Source of the DNA: Kushneria aurantia DSM 21353
GTDB lineage: Bacteria; Pseudomonadota; Gammaproteobacteria; Pseudomonadales; Halomonadaceae
NCBI RefSeq assembly: GCF_000382245.1
Contig: NZ_KB907863.1
Span: 99,340-163,339 of the forward strand
Length of the DNA stretch: 64,000 nucleotides
Direction of reading: 5' to 3'
Shown here: positions 9,684-18,753 of the stretch, in pieces
Position numbering within the stretch: the first letter of the stretch is position 1
Layout: every line of letters starts with the position of its first letter
The notes under the pieces: model-generated
Told to the model about the DNA's origin: nothing
The model's input: the letters and a program-made list of their open reading frames with translations, nothing else
The model's database searches: none
Translations under genes and position numbers: made by a program

Positions 9684-10154
9684 GTGTGCGAAGAAACATC
9701 CCGGTCCGAAGTCATCATTTATACCGACGGCGGCTGTCGCGGCAACCCCGGCCCGGGCGGCTGGGGCGCCGTGCTGCGCAGCGGCGATCATGAAAAACAG
9801 CTCAACGGCGGCGAGGCCGATACCACCAACAACCGCATGGAGCTGACCGCTGCCATCGAAGCGCTGCGGGCCCTTAACAAGCCCTGCCGAGTGGCACTGT
9901 GGACCGATTCGCAGTATCTGCGCCAGGGCATTACCCAGTGGATTCATGGCTGGGTCAAAAAGGGCTGGAAGACCGCCGCCAAAAAGCCGGTCAAGAACGC
10001 CGAGCTGTGGCAGGCGCTGCTGGAACAGACCCGCCGCCACGAGGTCGAATGGCACTGGGTCAAGGGCCACGCCGGCCACGAGGGCAACGAGCTGGCCGAT
10101 CAGCTCGCCAACCGGGCGATGGATGAACTGAAAGCCGGAGAGCCGACATCATGA
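9684..10154 (+). CDS. rnhA: Ribonuclease HI
   Basis: This cleaves the RNA strand of RNA-DNA hybrids, removing primers and R-loops. The four catalytic acids are seen at D15 ([11 protein letters not shown]), E53 (NNRMELTA), D75 (TDSQY) and D139 (NELADQLA), with the basic handle near [15 protein letters not shown] use GTG 9684 because a GGCGAGG ribosome site lies seven bases upstream; the 156-residue product fits the family. The stop overlaps the dnaQ start by four bases (ATGA). In E. coli rnhA and dnaQ are divergent; here they are co-directional. Confidence 0.96.
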   Translation: MCEETSRSEVIIYTDGGCRGNPGPGGWGAVLRSGDHEKQLNGGEADTTNNRMELTAAIEALRALNKPCRVALWTDSQYLRQGITQWIHGWVKKGWKTAAKKPVKNAELWQALLEQTRRHEVEWHWVKGHAGHEGNELADQLANRAMDELKAGEPTS

Positions 10155-10924
10155 GACAGATCATTCTGGATACCGAGACCACCGGTATCGAGGTGCGCGA
10201 CGGCCACCGCCTGATCGAGATCGGCGGCGTCGAGGTCATTAACCGGCGCCTGACCGGCCGTCACTACCACCAGTACATCAATCCCGAGCGCGACATCGAG
10301 CCCGAAGCGATCGAAGTGCACGGCATCACCGACGCGCGGGTTGCCAACGAGCCGGTATTCGCCGAGATCGCCGAAGACTTCTGGGCGTTCGTGCGCGGCG
10401 CCGAGCTGGTGATTCACAACGCCCCCTTCGACGTCGGTTTCCTCGACAGCGAGTTCCAGCGCCTGGGGCGCGACGACCTCGGCCCGATCGCATCGGGCTG
10501 CCGGGTGCTGGATACCCTGAAGATGGCACGTGACCGTCATCCGGGGCAGCGCAACAATCTCGATGCCCTGTGCAAGCGCTACGATATCGACAACGGCCAC
10601 CGCGAGCTGCACGGCGCCCTGCTCGACGCCGAGATTCTGGCCGATGTCTATCTCGCCATGACCGGCGGTCAGACCGCGTTGACGCTGGGTGCCGAGGGGC
10701 ACAGTAACAGCGAAGAGAACAACACGCAGCAGAGCGGCGGCTTCGCTATCCGTCGTCTTGGTGCCGGCCGGCCACGCCTGCGAGTGATCAACGCCAGCGA
10801 CGCCGAACTTGAGGCGCATCAGCGCAAGCTGGCCGGACTGCGCGAACACAGCGGCGCCTGTTTGTGGGATAACCTGGAAGAGAACCCCGGCGAAGCCGCT
10901 ACCGCGGAGCAGCGCGGTGCTTGA
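10151..10924 (+). CDS. dnaQ: DNA polymerase III epsilon subunit (proofreading exonuclease)
   Basis: A 257-residue 3'-5' exonuclease of the DEDDh type. Exo I is DTETTGIE (D8, E10), exo II is [12 protein letters not shown], and exo III is [17 protein letters not shown]. The C-terminal tail after about residue 185 is the segment that binds the polymerase alpha subunit; it includes the [20 protein letters not shown] stretch. It starts inside the rnhA stop codon and its own end overlaps nudC, so three genes are translationally linked. Confidence 0.96.
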   Translation: MRQIILDTETTGIEVRDGHRLIEIGGVEVINRRLTGRHYHQYINPERDIEPEAIEVHGITDARVANEPVFAEIAEDFWAFVRGAELVIHNAPFDVGFLDSEFQRLGRDDLGPIASGCRVLDTLKMARDRHPGQRNNLDALCKRYDIDNGHRELHGALLDAEILADVYLAMTGGQTALTLGAEGHSNSEENNTQQSGGFAIRRLGAGRPRLRVINASDAELEAHQRKLAGLREHSGACLWDNLEENPGEAATAEQRGA

Positions 10925-11693
10925 GCGAGACCTCGCGGGCCTCGCCGACTGCCGCGCGGGCTATTTGATCCGGGTAGGCGAGGAGGGCGTTGCCGACAAC
11001 GGTCAGGGCGGTATCGTCCAGTCCCCGGATCGCTGGCCGCAGGGTGCTATCGCACTGGGCCGCTGGCAGGGCGAGCCGCTGGCCGTCATCGCCGAAACCG
11101 GCGAGGCGCACTGGCCGACACCGCGGGAGTGGCTGGCAAGGCTCGACGAGCGCGATTTCGCGCTGATCTCCACCGCCCTGCAGGTGGTGCGCTGGGCGCG
11201 CGACCACCGCTTCTGCGGCCGCTGCGGCGGCGCCATGCGCCAGCGCCCGGGCGAATTCATGATGCAGTGCACGAAGTGCGGCTTGCGCAGCTATCCGCGC
11301 ATTTCGCCCTGCATTATTACCCTGGTGACCTGGCGTGACCGGCTGCTGCTGGCGCGCAGCCCGCGCTTTGCCGCCGGGCGCTTCTCGACGCTTGCCGGCT
11401 TCATCGAGCCCGGTGAATCCGCCGAGGAGGCGGTGCGCCGTGAAGTGCTTGAAGAAGTCGGGGTACAGGTGGGGCGCATCAGCTACTATCGCAGCCAGTC
11501 CTGGCCGATGCCCCACTCGTTGATGCTGGGCTTTTACGCCGAAGCCGCCAGCCGCGAACTACGCGTCGATGGTGTCGAGATCGAGGCAGCGGACTGGTTC
11601 GACGCCAACACGCTGCCCGGTCTGCCGCCGTCCTACTCGATCTCGCGCGGGCTGATCGAAAACTTCCTGCGGGGCACGGCGCGCCGTGAATAG
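10917..11693 (+). CDS. nudC: NADH pyrophosphatase / NAD-cap hydrolase
   Basis: A Nudix enzyme that splits NADH and removes NAD caps from RNA. A four-Cys zinc ribbon (CGRCGG and CTKCG) is followed by the Nudix box beginning GFIEPGESAEEAVRREVLEE and the NADH-family motif SQSWPMPHSLM. I choose GTG 10917, with GGAG seven bases upstream, over an earlier in-frame codon inside dnaQ; this gives 258 residues like E. coli NudC. It overlaps the end of dnaQ by eight bases. Confidence 0.93.
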   Translation: MLERDLAGLADCRAGYLIRVGEEGVADNGQGGIVQSPDRWPQGAIALGRWQGEPLAVIAETGEAHWPTPREWLARLDERDFALISTALQVVRWARDHRFCGRCGGAMRQRPGEFMMQCTKCGLRSYPRISPCIITLVTWRDRLLLARSPRFAAGRFSTLAGFIEPGESAEEAVRREVLEEVGVQVGRISYYRSQSWPMPHSLMLGFYAEAASRELRVDGVEIEAADWFDANTLPGLPPSYSISRGLIENFLRGTARRE

Positions 11694-11699
11694 CGCCGC

Positions 11700-12023
11700 T
11701 CAGCTGCCGTCGCGGCGACGGAACAGCCGCGTCATTCTCGCTGCCAGCATGATGTCGCCCCGGGCTCTGAGCTTGCCTGACATGACCGCCTGCATGCCGC
11801 TCAACTCCTTGTTCATCAGCCGTTCGAGCGTGTTTCTGGAGGCCATCAGGGTCACCGAAGGGGAGTCGTGAACCCCCTCCTCGATTTCAAGGTGGCCGTA
11901 GTGAATGGCCAGAAAATAGCGAGGCCCTTCGTCGAGTTCGAGCTGCAGCACTTCGTTGACATCACGAGCGGCTTCGGCATCAAAGCGTTCGTGAAGTCTG
12001 GCCATCAGCGGCGCATTATCCAT
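11700..12023 (-). CDS. SCP2 sterol-binding domain protein
   Basis: A protein of about 107 residues consisting of a single SCP2-like domain. The motif ...FLAIHYGHLEIEEGVHDSP... and the C-terminal LSGMQAVMSGKLRARGDIMLA are typical of small bacterial SCP2 proteins, which bind hydrophobic ligands; the ligand is unknown. Two ATGs stand in tandem. The second (12023) is better spaced from the AGAGG site. It converges on nudC with a six-base gap. Confidence 0.82.
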   Translation of the reverse strand: MDNAPLMARLHERFDAEAARDVNEVLQLELDEGPRYFLAIHYGHLEIEEGVHDSPSVTLMASRNTLERLMNKELSGMQAVMSGKLRARGDIMLAARMTRLFRRRDGS

Positions 12024-12162
12024 CATTATCCTCTGTTCTCTACCCGAGCGCCGTCATTCTAGCAGCCACCGCGACAGCAGCAGAAATTCGTCTGTTGGCC
12101 TGCGCGAGCCCGGGCCGTTTCAGCCACCGCAGTTTTTCAGCAGCAAGAAGGGAGAAGGCAAC

Positions 12163-13206
12163 GTGATCGAATGGTTTTCCGACTATGCCCTGTTTCTGGC
12201 GCAGTGCATGACCGTCGTGGCAGCAGTAGCGGCGGTCGCCGTGATTATCGCCAAAAGCCGTAACCAACATCAGCAACGCGGCGGCCGCCTGCAGATTCGC
12301 GACCGCGGCGAGCATTTCCGCCGCCACCGTGAAGCGCTGGAAGATGCCAGCCACGCGGCGGGCGCGCAGAGCAAACGCATCAAGGCGCGTCACAAAGCGC
12401 GTAAAGCGCAGCGCAAGACGGAAAGCCGACAGCAAGAAGCACGTCGGCCGGTGATCTGGGTGCTGGACTTCAACGGCGATCTGCGCGCGTCTCGATTACC
12501 CGCCTTCACCGAGGAGATATCGGCCATTCTACTGGCTGCGGAAGAGGGCGACAGGGTGCTGCTGCGGCTGGAGTCCGGCGGCGGGCTGGTACATGCCTAC
12601 GGCCTGGCCGGCGCGCAGCTCGACCGTCTGCGCCAGGCAGGACTGGAGCTGACCGTCAGCGTCGACCGGGTCGCCGCCAGTGGCGGCTACATGATGGCAT
12701 GCTGTGCCGATCGGCTGTTGGCCGCCCCCTTTGCGGTTATTGGCTCGATCGGCGTGGTCGCCCAGATTCCCAACCTGCATCGCTTTCTGAAAAAGAACGA
12801 TGTCGACGTCGAAGTCATGACCGCCGGACGCCACAAGCGCACCCTGACGCTACTGGGCGAGAACAGCGAAGAGGGGCGTCGGAAATTTCTGGAAGACCTC
12901 GAACAGACCCACGAGCTTTTCAAGTCGTGGGTAAGCGAGCGCCGCCCGCAACTGGATATCGAAGCCGTCAGCGAAGGCGAAATATGGTACGGCCAGCGGG
13001 CGCTGGAGCGGGCGTTGATCGATGAGGTCACTACCAGCGATAGCTGGCTGCAAACGTGCAGCGAGCAGTGGCGGATACTGGAAGTATCGCTCAAGCCGCA
13101 GCGCTCGCTGGCCGAGCGCCTCGGTCGTGGCAGCAGCGCCGCTCTCGAGCGAGGCATCGACAGCGCAATCGAGCGCCTCGCGCGGCTACGTTTCGAAAAG
13201 CAGTAG
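12163..13206 (+). CDS. sohB: Inner-membrane serine protease SohB
   Basis: A 347-residue S49-family peptidase anchored by an N-terminal membrane helix (about residues 8-31). The catalytic Ser is S173 in VAASGGYMMA and the general-base Lys is K225 in AGRHKRTLTL, the Ser/Lys dyad of SppA/SohB. The N-terminal charged linker (about 32-95) is typical of SohB. The start is GTG 12163, preceded by a strong AAGGGAGAAGG site. It is presumed to degrade membrane or periplasmic peptides. Confidence 0.92.
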   Translation: MIEWFSDYALFLAQCMTVVAAVAAVAVIIAKSRNQHQQRGGRLQIRDRGEHFRRHREALEDASHAAGAQSKRIKARHKARKAQRKTESRQQEARRPVIWVLDFNGDLRASRLPAFTEEISAILLAAEEGDRVLLRLESGGGLVHAYGLAGAQLDRLRQAGLELTVSVDRVAASGGYMMACCADRLLAAPFAVIGSIGVVAQIPNLHRFLKKNDVDVEVMTAGRHKRTLTLLGENSEEGRRKFLEDLEQTHELFKSWVSERRPQLDIEAVSEGEIWYGQRALERALIDEVTTSDSWLQTCSEQWRILEVSLKPQRSLAERLGRGSSAALERGIDSAIERLARLRFEKQ

Positions 13207-13221
13207 CGGCATGCCCCGCGT

Positions 13222-13539
13222 TCAGGCCCTGGCCAGTCGGGACAGCGTATCGATGACCGCTTCGGCCTGGCCGCCACAGAGCGAATAGTAAATGACCTGG
13301 GAGCTGCGCCGCGTACTGACCAACGATTCGCGGCGCAGTACGGCCAGATGCTGTGACAGGGCCGATTGACTGAGATCGAGCCGGCTGTTGAGCTGAGAAA
13401 CGGACATTTCGCCGGCTCTCAGCAGGCACAGAATGCGCAGACGATTTTCGTTGGCCATCGCCTTGAGAAGAGGGGTCGAATCGAGAATACCCGCATCGCA
13501 CTCCCCTGATGCGAACGGCATAGCGGCGGCTTGATTCAT
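13222..13539 (-). CDS. ArsR-family transcriptional regulator
   Basis: A 105-residue winged-helix regulator: LLKAMANENRLRILCLLRAGE, then a recognition helix in LSQSALSQHLAVLRRESLV and the wing RRSSQVIYYSL. I start it at ATG 13539 because GAGGTG lies six bases upstream; a longer open frame runs into the AT-rich upstream region without a convincing start. C38 matches the first redox Cys of SqrR/BigR-type persulfide sensors, but the second, near the C-terminus, is absent, so the ligand cannot be predicted. No typical target gene is adjacent. Confidence 0.85.
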   Translation of the reverse strand: MNQAAAMPFASGECDAGILDSTPLLKAMANENRLRILCLLRAGEMSVSQLNSRLDLSQSALSQHLAVLRRESLVSTRRSSQVIYYSLCGGQAEAVIDTLSRLARA

Positions 13540-14010
13540 TGCATACACCTCATTGAAAGCTTCACTCCCCGGTATTGCGATATCTGCACCCTGTGGCGCC
13601 GGAAGGGCAGGCGCTTGCTGACAGAGGCTATCGGTCGATAGATCGGAAGCAGGGATATCGCTATTTTTAATAGTTTTCGATAATAGAAAGAGCATCACAA
13701 CAACTAACTGAGCTAAAGTTTAAACACAAAAAGTAACCTCTTAACCAGTGGAATTTAAATGCATCAATTATTTATTAGCACGCTTAATATATTATTGTTA
13801 ATTAAATCTCCGGGATAACGCATTCGATGAGGACATTGAGTCGGCCACTGGCCGCGCGGGCCAGCGACCCGCTTTTCCGACATGCTGGGTACGGATTTTT
13901 CCATCACGGTCGGTCCGTCTATCCTGTCACCTGAACGACCGGTGTGATCGACACACCATGAACGGGCTTGTCGCCCCCTTGAACGATATGAACTCAACGG
14001 TAGAAATGGC
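13540..14010. other. 471-base intergenic region with an AT-rich core
   Basis: No gene is supported here. The stretch from about 13660 to 13810 is strikingly AT-rich for this genome and contains three 8-base AT palindromes: GTTTAAAC at 13718, ATTTAAAT at 13753 and TTAATTAA at 13798. It probably holds the control region of the ArsR-type gene and perhaps of ybfF. The remainder (13811-14010) has ordinary GC, with a GC-rich inverted repeat around GGCCACTGGCC, and no clear promoter. Confidence 0.6.
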
Positions 14011-14835
14011 ATGACTAAAGCGCTCAACTATCGCGACTCAGGCGCGATCGAGACCGGGGCCAGCCCACTGGTGGTACTCCATGGTCTGTTTGGCAGCGCC
14101 GACAACTGGCGCTCGCATATTCGTCAATGGCAGGGCAACCGTCGCGTGATTGCCGTCGATCTGCGCAACCACGGTCAGTCGCCGCATATCGACGGCATGA
14201 GCTACCAGGCCATGGCAGAAGATGTCGTCGCCGTCATGGACCGACTGGATATCGAAAAATTCGACCTACTCGGCCACTCGATGGGCGGCAAGGTGGCGAT
14301 GACGCTGGCACGCCGGCATCCCGAGCGGGTAGCCCGGCTGGTCGTGGCGGATGTCGCCCCCATTGCCTACGAACACGGCCACGACGATATTTTTCGCGCC
14401 CATCGGCTGGTCGAGGATGCCATGCCCGAGTCGCGACGCGAAGCGGACGAGGCGATGGCGGAAGCGGTCGATGACCGCATGACGCGTCAGTTCCTCGCCA
14501 CCAATCTGGTGCGCGACGACCAGGGCGTGCTCGTCTGGCGTGTGGGACTCGACGAGATCGAGGCAGGCTACGCCGATATTGCCGCAGCGCCGGGAGGCGA
14601 ATCAGCCTGGGAAGGACCGGCCCTGTTACTGCGCGGCGAGCGTTCGCATTACGTTCCCGACAGCGTGCTGGAAGCGGTGCGTGCCGTACTGCCGCAGGTG
14701 CGCATCGAAACCATTGCCGATGCCGGTCACTGGCTGCACGCCGAACAGCCCGAGGCGTTCATGCGCGCGGTCAACGCCTTTCTGAACCAGGACCAGCGCG
14801 CCCCCCTCGGCGTCGTTACGCCGCCGGCTCGATAA
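14011..14835 (+). CDS. ybfF: Alpha/beta hydrolase, YbfF-type esterase
   Basis: A 274-residue alpha/beta-fold esterase. It has the oxyanion motif VVLHGLFGSADNW, the nucleophile elbow LLGHSMGGKVAM (Ser), an acid in the LRGERSHYVPD region and the catalytic His in DAGHWLHAEQP. YbfF enzymes act on short-chain acyl esters and acyl-CoA; the physiological substrate is not settled. The gene converges with the exonuclease/GIY-YIG gene and the two overlap by 20 bases at their 3' ends. Confidence 0.88.
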   Translation: MTKALNYRDSGAIETGASPLVVLHGLFGSADNWRSHIRQWQGNRRVIAVDLRNHGQSPHIDGMSYQAMAEDVVAVMDRLDIEKFDLLGHSMGGKVAMTLARRHPERVARLVVADVAPIAYEHGHDDIFRAHRLVEDAMPESRREADEAMAEAVDDRMTRQFLATNLVRDDQGVLVWRVGLDEIEAGYADIAAAPGGESAWEGPALLLRGERSHYVPDSVLEAVRAVLPQVRIETIADAGHWLHAEQPEAFMRAVNAFLNQDQRAPLGVVTPPAR

Positions 14836-16378
14836 CGTCGATATTATCGGGTTGGTCGTGCAGAAAACGGGTCAGAATCTTGTAGGTATCCACGTCAAAA
14901 GCGACCTGTTGAGCCTCCGGCTGTTCGTCCGGATGCGCCACGCTGCCGAGATAACACCAGTGATCCACCAGGTGATAGACCGCTTCGCCGTCGGCTGCAC
15001 ATTCGCGAAACGCGACCCGCCCGCGCCAGGGCCAGCTCTGCACCCGCAGCCGCTCCAGCGCCTCGCGAGCCCGTCTTTCGTGTACATCAAGGCTCTCTTC
15101 GCCGCAGCAGGCACCGCGACAGCGCTTGATCTGATAGGCGAAGCAGCGTCCGCTGCCGCGCTCCAGCCCCATCACCCGCGGGCAGAGGGCATGCTGCTCG
15201 ACGATCGACGACAGTGCCCTGGTGGCTTCCTTGCGGGAACGGAACATGCCGTAAAGCGGCCCGCCGCTCAGGAAATGCTGCATAAATGCCTGCGCGAGCG
15301 AATCGCTTCGTTGCGTGGTACTCGAAAAATCGCCTAACCTCATGTTATGTCTCGTTTTCTGCGTTCCATGCGCCTCGCGCTTCATCTCGCTCGTCGATTT
15401 ATTCAGCGCTTTCCCCATGCTGTTGAGCGTCTCCTGACCCACCAGTACGGGCGCCGTCGTGCCATGCGGCCACTGCCAGCTGGTCAGCGCGCCGCGCCGG
15501 CGCAGTCGACGGTTGTGGATCGGCGTCAACTGCTTGATGAGCCGCGCTTCGAGAAGCTGAGCACCCAGGTCACCGGCGGTTTCTATCCAGTCGAGATCGC
15601 GAATCTGCTGGCAGAGCTTCATCTCCCGGTCGCTGGCATGATCGCTGCTGAAATGATCCAGCACGCGCGAGCGCAGATTGACGCTCTTGCCGACATACAG
15701 TGGCAGCTTGTTATGACCGTAAAACAGGTACACGCCGGGGCGCGCCGGTAGCTCATCCAGCAGGCCGGGATCGAGGTCGGCAGGCAGGCTGCGGCGACGC
15801 TGCTGATCCGCCACCAGTCGCTCGATCAGATCGACATCGTGGTGGCCGGCCCAGTACTGCCATAGCGAGACAAGCGTCTGTGCATCTCCCAACGCTCGGT
15901 GGCGCGGCGGATGACAGGGCAGTCCGTGGCGCTCGATCAGTGCGTCGAGACCGTGGCGAGCGTGCTCGGGATCGAGCGCGCGCGACAGCTTGAGGGTACA
16001 GATCACCCGTCGTCGAAAGGGGCGCTCAAGGCGGCGAAATTCGTTGCGCAGGAAGCTGTAATCGAAGCGGGCATTATGCGCTACCAGCGGGTCTTCACCC
16101 AGCCATTCGGCAAAATCGTCGGCGACCGCAGCAAAGCCCGGTGCGCCAGCCACCATGGCATTATCAATGCCGGTCAGTGCGGCAATGCGCGCGGGAATAT
16201 CGGTTTGCGGATCGATCAGGCGGGTGAAACGATCGACAATTTCACCGTCGACTACACGTAGCGCGGCGATTTCGGTAATACGGTCGCGCGTAGCGCGAGT
16301 GCCGGTGGTTTCCAGATCGATGAAGACCAGTGGCGTATCCGCCAGCGGGGCGTGAGCGCCGAGAACCGCAGACGACAT
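14816..16378 (-). CDS. DnaQ-like exonuclease fused to a UvrC/Cho-type GIY-YIG nuclease
   Basis: A 520-residue two-domain nuclease. Residues about 15-180 are a DEDDh exonuclease: D21 and E23 in FIDLETTGTR, D106 in HNARFDYSFL, and H160/D165 in RHRALGDA. Residues about 209-295 are a GIY-YIG domain (GVYLFY, LYVGKS, and E278 in LLEARLIK) as in UvrC and Cho. Between GIY-YIG and the C-terminal Cys-containing region is a polar stretch (about 312-368) rich in Ser, Thr and Lys that looks unlike the rest. Such fusions are widespread in proteobacteria, and a DNA-repair role is assumed. Confidence 0.88.
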   Translation of the reverse strand: MSSAVLGAHAPLADTPLVFIDLETTGTRATRDRITEIAALRVVDGEIVDRFTRLIDPQTDIPARIAALTGIDNAMVAGAPGFAAVADDFAEWLGEDPLVAHNARFDYSFLRNEFRRLERPFRRRVICTLKLSRALDPEHARHGLDALIERHGLPCHPPRHRALGDAQTLVSLWQYWAGHHDVDLIERLVADQQRRRSLPADLDPGLLDELPARPGVYLFYGHNKLPLYVGKSVNLRSRVLDHFSSDHASDREMKLCQQIRDLDWIETAGDLGAQLLEARLIKQLTPIHNRRLRRRGALTSWQWPHGTTAPVLVGQETLNSMGKALNKSTSEMKREAHGTQKTRHNMRLGDFSSTTQRSDSLAQAFMQHFLSGGPLYGMFRSRKEATRALSSIVEQHALCPRVMGLERGSGRCFAYQIKRCRGACCGEESLDVHERRAREALERLRVQSWPWRGRVAFRECAADGEAVYHLVDHWCYLGSVAHPDEQPEAQQVAFDVDTYKILTRFLHDQPDNIDVIEPAA

Positions 16379-16393
16379 GGCACTCCTTTTTTG

Positions 16394-16846
16394 TCAGCGC
16401 TCGTCCGGGTGCTGGACGCCAGAAGGAATCAGATGCGGGTTTTCATCCAGAAAGCGGTGCATGGCCGCAACCGTTTCATCGCTGCAGTGGTGTTCAATGC
16501 CTTCGGAGTCGGCCCGCGCAATGCTTTCCGGCACCCCCAGCGCACGCAGCGCCTGCAGTACCACCCGATGTCGCGACGCGACCTTGTCGGCCAGCTGCTC
16601 GCCCTGCTCGGTCAAAAAGATACCGCGGTAGGGGCGGGCATTGACCAGTCCGTCGCGTTTCAGGCGAGCGATCACCTTGGAAACAGCCGCAGGGCTGACG
16701 CCGAAGCGCTCGGCCAGATCGCTGGCGCGCGCCTCACCCAGATGCCGGTGCAGATGGGCGATTTCTTCCACATAATCCTCGACCAGTTCGCGTTGATGGT
16801 CCTGGCGAACGCGTTCGAAGTGTTCGTGGTGGGAAGGTGATGGCAT
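16394..16846 (-). CDS. mntR: Manganese-responsive regulator MntR
   Basis: A 150-residue DtxR-family regulator. The winged helix (about residues 20-85) has the recognition segment VSPAAVSKVIARLKRDGLV, and the C-terminal dimer/metal part includes EGIEHHCSDETV. The length and the short His-rich N-terminus match gammaproteobacterial MntR. It would repress manganese importers when Mn(II) is ample. No mntH or other manganese transporter is next to it here. An AGAGAG site precedes the ATG by four bases. Confidence 0.85.
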   Translation of the reverse strand: MPSPSHHEHFERVRQDHQRELVEDYVEEIAHLHRHLGEARASDLAERFGVSPAAVSKVIARLKRDGLVNARPYRGIFLTEQGEQLADKVASRHRVVLQALRALGVPESIARADSEGIEHHCSDETVAAMHRFLDENPHLIPSGVQHPDER

Positions 16847-16946
16847 GAGTCTCTCTTGATCGATCGCCTGTATGCGCTCAACGTAACACAGAAAAGTTGA
16901 CCGTTATAATAAGGAATGCAAATGCCGATGCGGCCACGAATGGCGG

Positions 16947-17951
16947 TCAGCGCGCCGCGCTGTCGCGCTCGGTATTGACGTCCTCGGCGAGCTGCGACAC
17001 CGGCGTCAGCGAGTCGATGGCACCGCGTTCAAACAGAAACTGTTCAAACTGCCGATAGCGGCCGGTGTCCAGCGCCGCCGGACGCAGCGCAAAACGTGGC
17101 AGGCTGGCCTGCCAGGCGCGCCGGTTGACCTCGTTGTCGAGGGTGGGGTCGTAACCCTTGAAGACCTCCCAGCCCTCGTCAGGGTGGTTGATTATCCACA
17201 TTGTGGCCTGCTCGACTGCGGCCAGAAAGCGGGAAATGGCTTCACGTCGCTGCTCCAGGCCGTTCCGGTTGGCGATGAAGATCAGCTCGTCATAGAGGGG
17301 AATGCCCTGCTCCTCGATAAAGAAAGGGCGACCCTCGACGCCCTCCTGCGCCAGCTGCGCCGGCTCGAAGTTGCGAAAGGCGCCCGTCACCGCATCCACG
17401 CGGCCGCTGATCAGCGCCGGCGTCAGGGCGAAGTTGACGTTGACCGGTTCAATATCGTCCATGCTCAAACCGGCGTTATTCAGCATCGCCTCGAGCAGCA
17501 CCTCCTCGACGCCGCCTACCGAGTAGCCCACCTTTTTGCCCTTCAGATCGCTGAACTGCTCGATGTCGCTGTCGGCACGCACCATCAGCACGTTGAGCGG
17601 CGTGGCGATCAGGGTGCCGACGCGTTTGACCGGCAGCCCCTGGTCGACCTGCAGATGTAGCTGTGGCTGGTAACTGAGCGCCAGATCCTCACGGCCGGCG
17701 GCCACCAGCTTGGGCGGCGCGGTGGGGTCGGCGGGCGCCGAGATATTCACTTCAAGGCCACGATCGGCGAAAAATCCCTTCTCCTGCGCCACGATGATCG
17801 GAGCGTGAGTCGGGTTGACGTACCAGTCGAGCATCAGGTTCAGCGTCTCGGCAGGTGGCGGCGACAGGGGATCGCCGCTCTCCTCGGCAAAGGCACCGGC
17901 CGGCAGCAGCGTCACCAGCAGAGTGGTCAGTAGTATGCGCATCTTGTTCAT
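16947..17951 (-). CDS. thiY: Thiamine-precursor ABC transporter, substrate-binding protein (ThiY-like)
   Basis: A periplasmic NMT1/THI5-like binding protein with an N-terminal signal peptide (about residues 1-22, ending ...AGAFA). LMLDWYVNPTHAPIIVAQEK is the hallmark of pyrimidine-precursor binders. I use ATG 17951, seven bases after GGAG, instead of an earlier in-frame codon, giving 334 residues. It is the third gene of thiZ-thiX-thiY, whose TPP riboswitch points to uptake of a thiamine pyrimidine precursor such as HMP or formylaminopyrimidine. The exact ligand is inferred. Confidence 0.87.
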   Translation of the reverse strand: MNKMRILLTTLLVTLLPAGAFAEESGDPLSPPPAETLNLMLDWYVNPTHAPIIVAQEKGFFADRGLEVNISAPADPTAPPKLVAAGREDLALSYQPQLHLQVDQGLPVKRVGTLIATPLNVLMVRADSDIEQFSDLKGKKVGYSVGGVEEVLLEAMLNNAGLSMDDIEPVNVNFALTPALISGRVDAVTGAFRNFEPAQLAQEGVEGRPFFIEEQGIPLYDELIFIANRNGLEQRREAISRFLAAVEQATMWIINHPDEGWEVFKGYDPTLDNEVNRRAWQASLPRFALRPAALDTGRYRQFEQFLFERGAIDSLTPVSQLAEDVNTERDSAAR

Positions 17952-17982
17952 TTTGAATCTCCATCGACAGAGCGAAACAGGG

Positions 17983-18753
17983 TCAGGGCGGCGCCGCGCC
18001 ACCCTCGCGAAGGCGGTCGGGTTGCCAGGGCATCAGTGTCCGGCAGAGCCGGTCGACGCCGAAGTAGAGGGTGACGGTCATCACCACCAGCACCGCGAGG
18101 GCGGCAAACATCAGATCGGTCTGCATGCGGCCGTTGGCCTGCAGCATCAGGTAACCCAGCCCGGCGCTGGAGCCCACCCACTCGCCGATGATGGCACCGA
18201 TCGGCGCGGCGGTCGCGGCCATGCGCAACCCCGAGGCGAGCGCCGGCAGGGCCGCAGGCAGCTGCACGCGCAGCAGTCGGCGCGCCGGCGAGGCCCCCAT
18301 GGTGCGGGCCAGATCGAGCCAGCCGGGCTCGGTCTGACGCAGGCCGTCGTAGCAGGTCGAAGCCACCGGGAAATAGATGATCAGGGTCGCCATCACCACC
18401 TTTGATCCCGGCCCGTAACCGAACCACAGCACCAGAAGCGGTGCGATCGCGAAGACCGGAATCGCCTGGCTTATCAGTAACAGCGGCAATACCGTGGCGC
18501 GCAGAAACTGCCAGCGCGACAGCACAAGGGCGGTCGCGACGCCGAGCAGGCTGCCGCAGACGAAGCCGGCCAGAATCTCGCCCAGAGTGATCAGACCATG
18601 CTCGACAAGCAGCTCGGCCCGCGCGATCAGAGTCTCCAAAACCGCCACCGGTGACGGCAGCATATAGCGCGGTACGCCGGCCAGTGTCACCAGTTGCCAG
18701 AGTACCATCAGCACCGCAGTGGCCAGCAGCAAACGCCCCAGCGCGCGGGTCAT
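17983..18753 (-). CDS. thiX: Thiamine-precursor ABC transporter permease (ThiX-like)
   Basis: A 256-residue permease of the SsuC/TauC/ThiX family with about six membrane helices. The EAA loop that contacts the ATPase is seen in ARTMGASPARRLLRVQLPAA, followed by GLRMAATAAPIGAIIGEWVG, typical of the ThiX subgroup. It overlaps the ATPase gene by four bases (ATGA) and lies 31 bases before thiY. Confidence 0.88.
   Translation of the reverse strand: MTRALGRLLLATAVLMVLWQLVTLAGVPRYMLPSPVAVLETLIARAELLVEHGLITLGEILAGFVCGSLLGVATALVLSRWQFLRATVLPLLLISQAIPVFAIAPLLVLWFGYGPGSKVVMATLIIYFPVASTCYDGLRQTEPGWLDLARTMGASPARRLLRVQLPAALPALASGLRMAATAAPIGAIIGEWVGSSAGLGYLMLQANGRMQTDLMFAALAVLVVMTVTLYFGVDRLCRTLMPWQPDRLREGGAAPP

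Noticed and set aside
13222-13539. Assignment of the ArsR-type regulator as a BigR/SqrR persulfide sensor
   Set aside because: Only the first of the two required Cys residues is in place.
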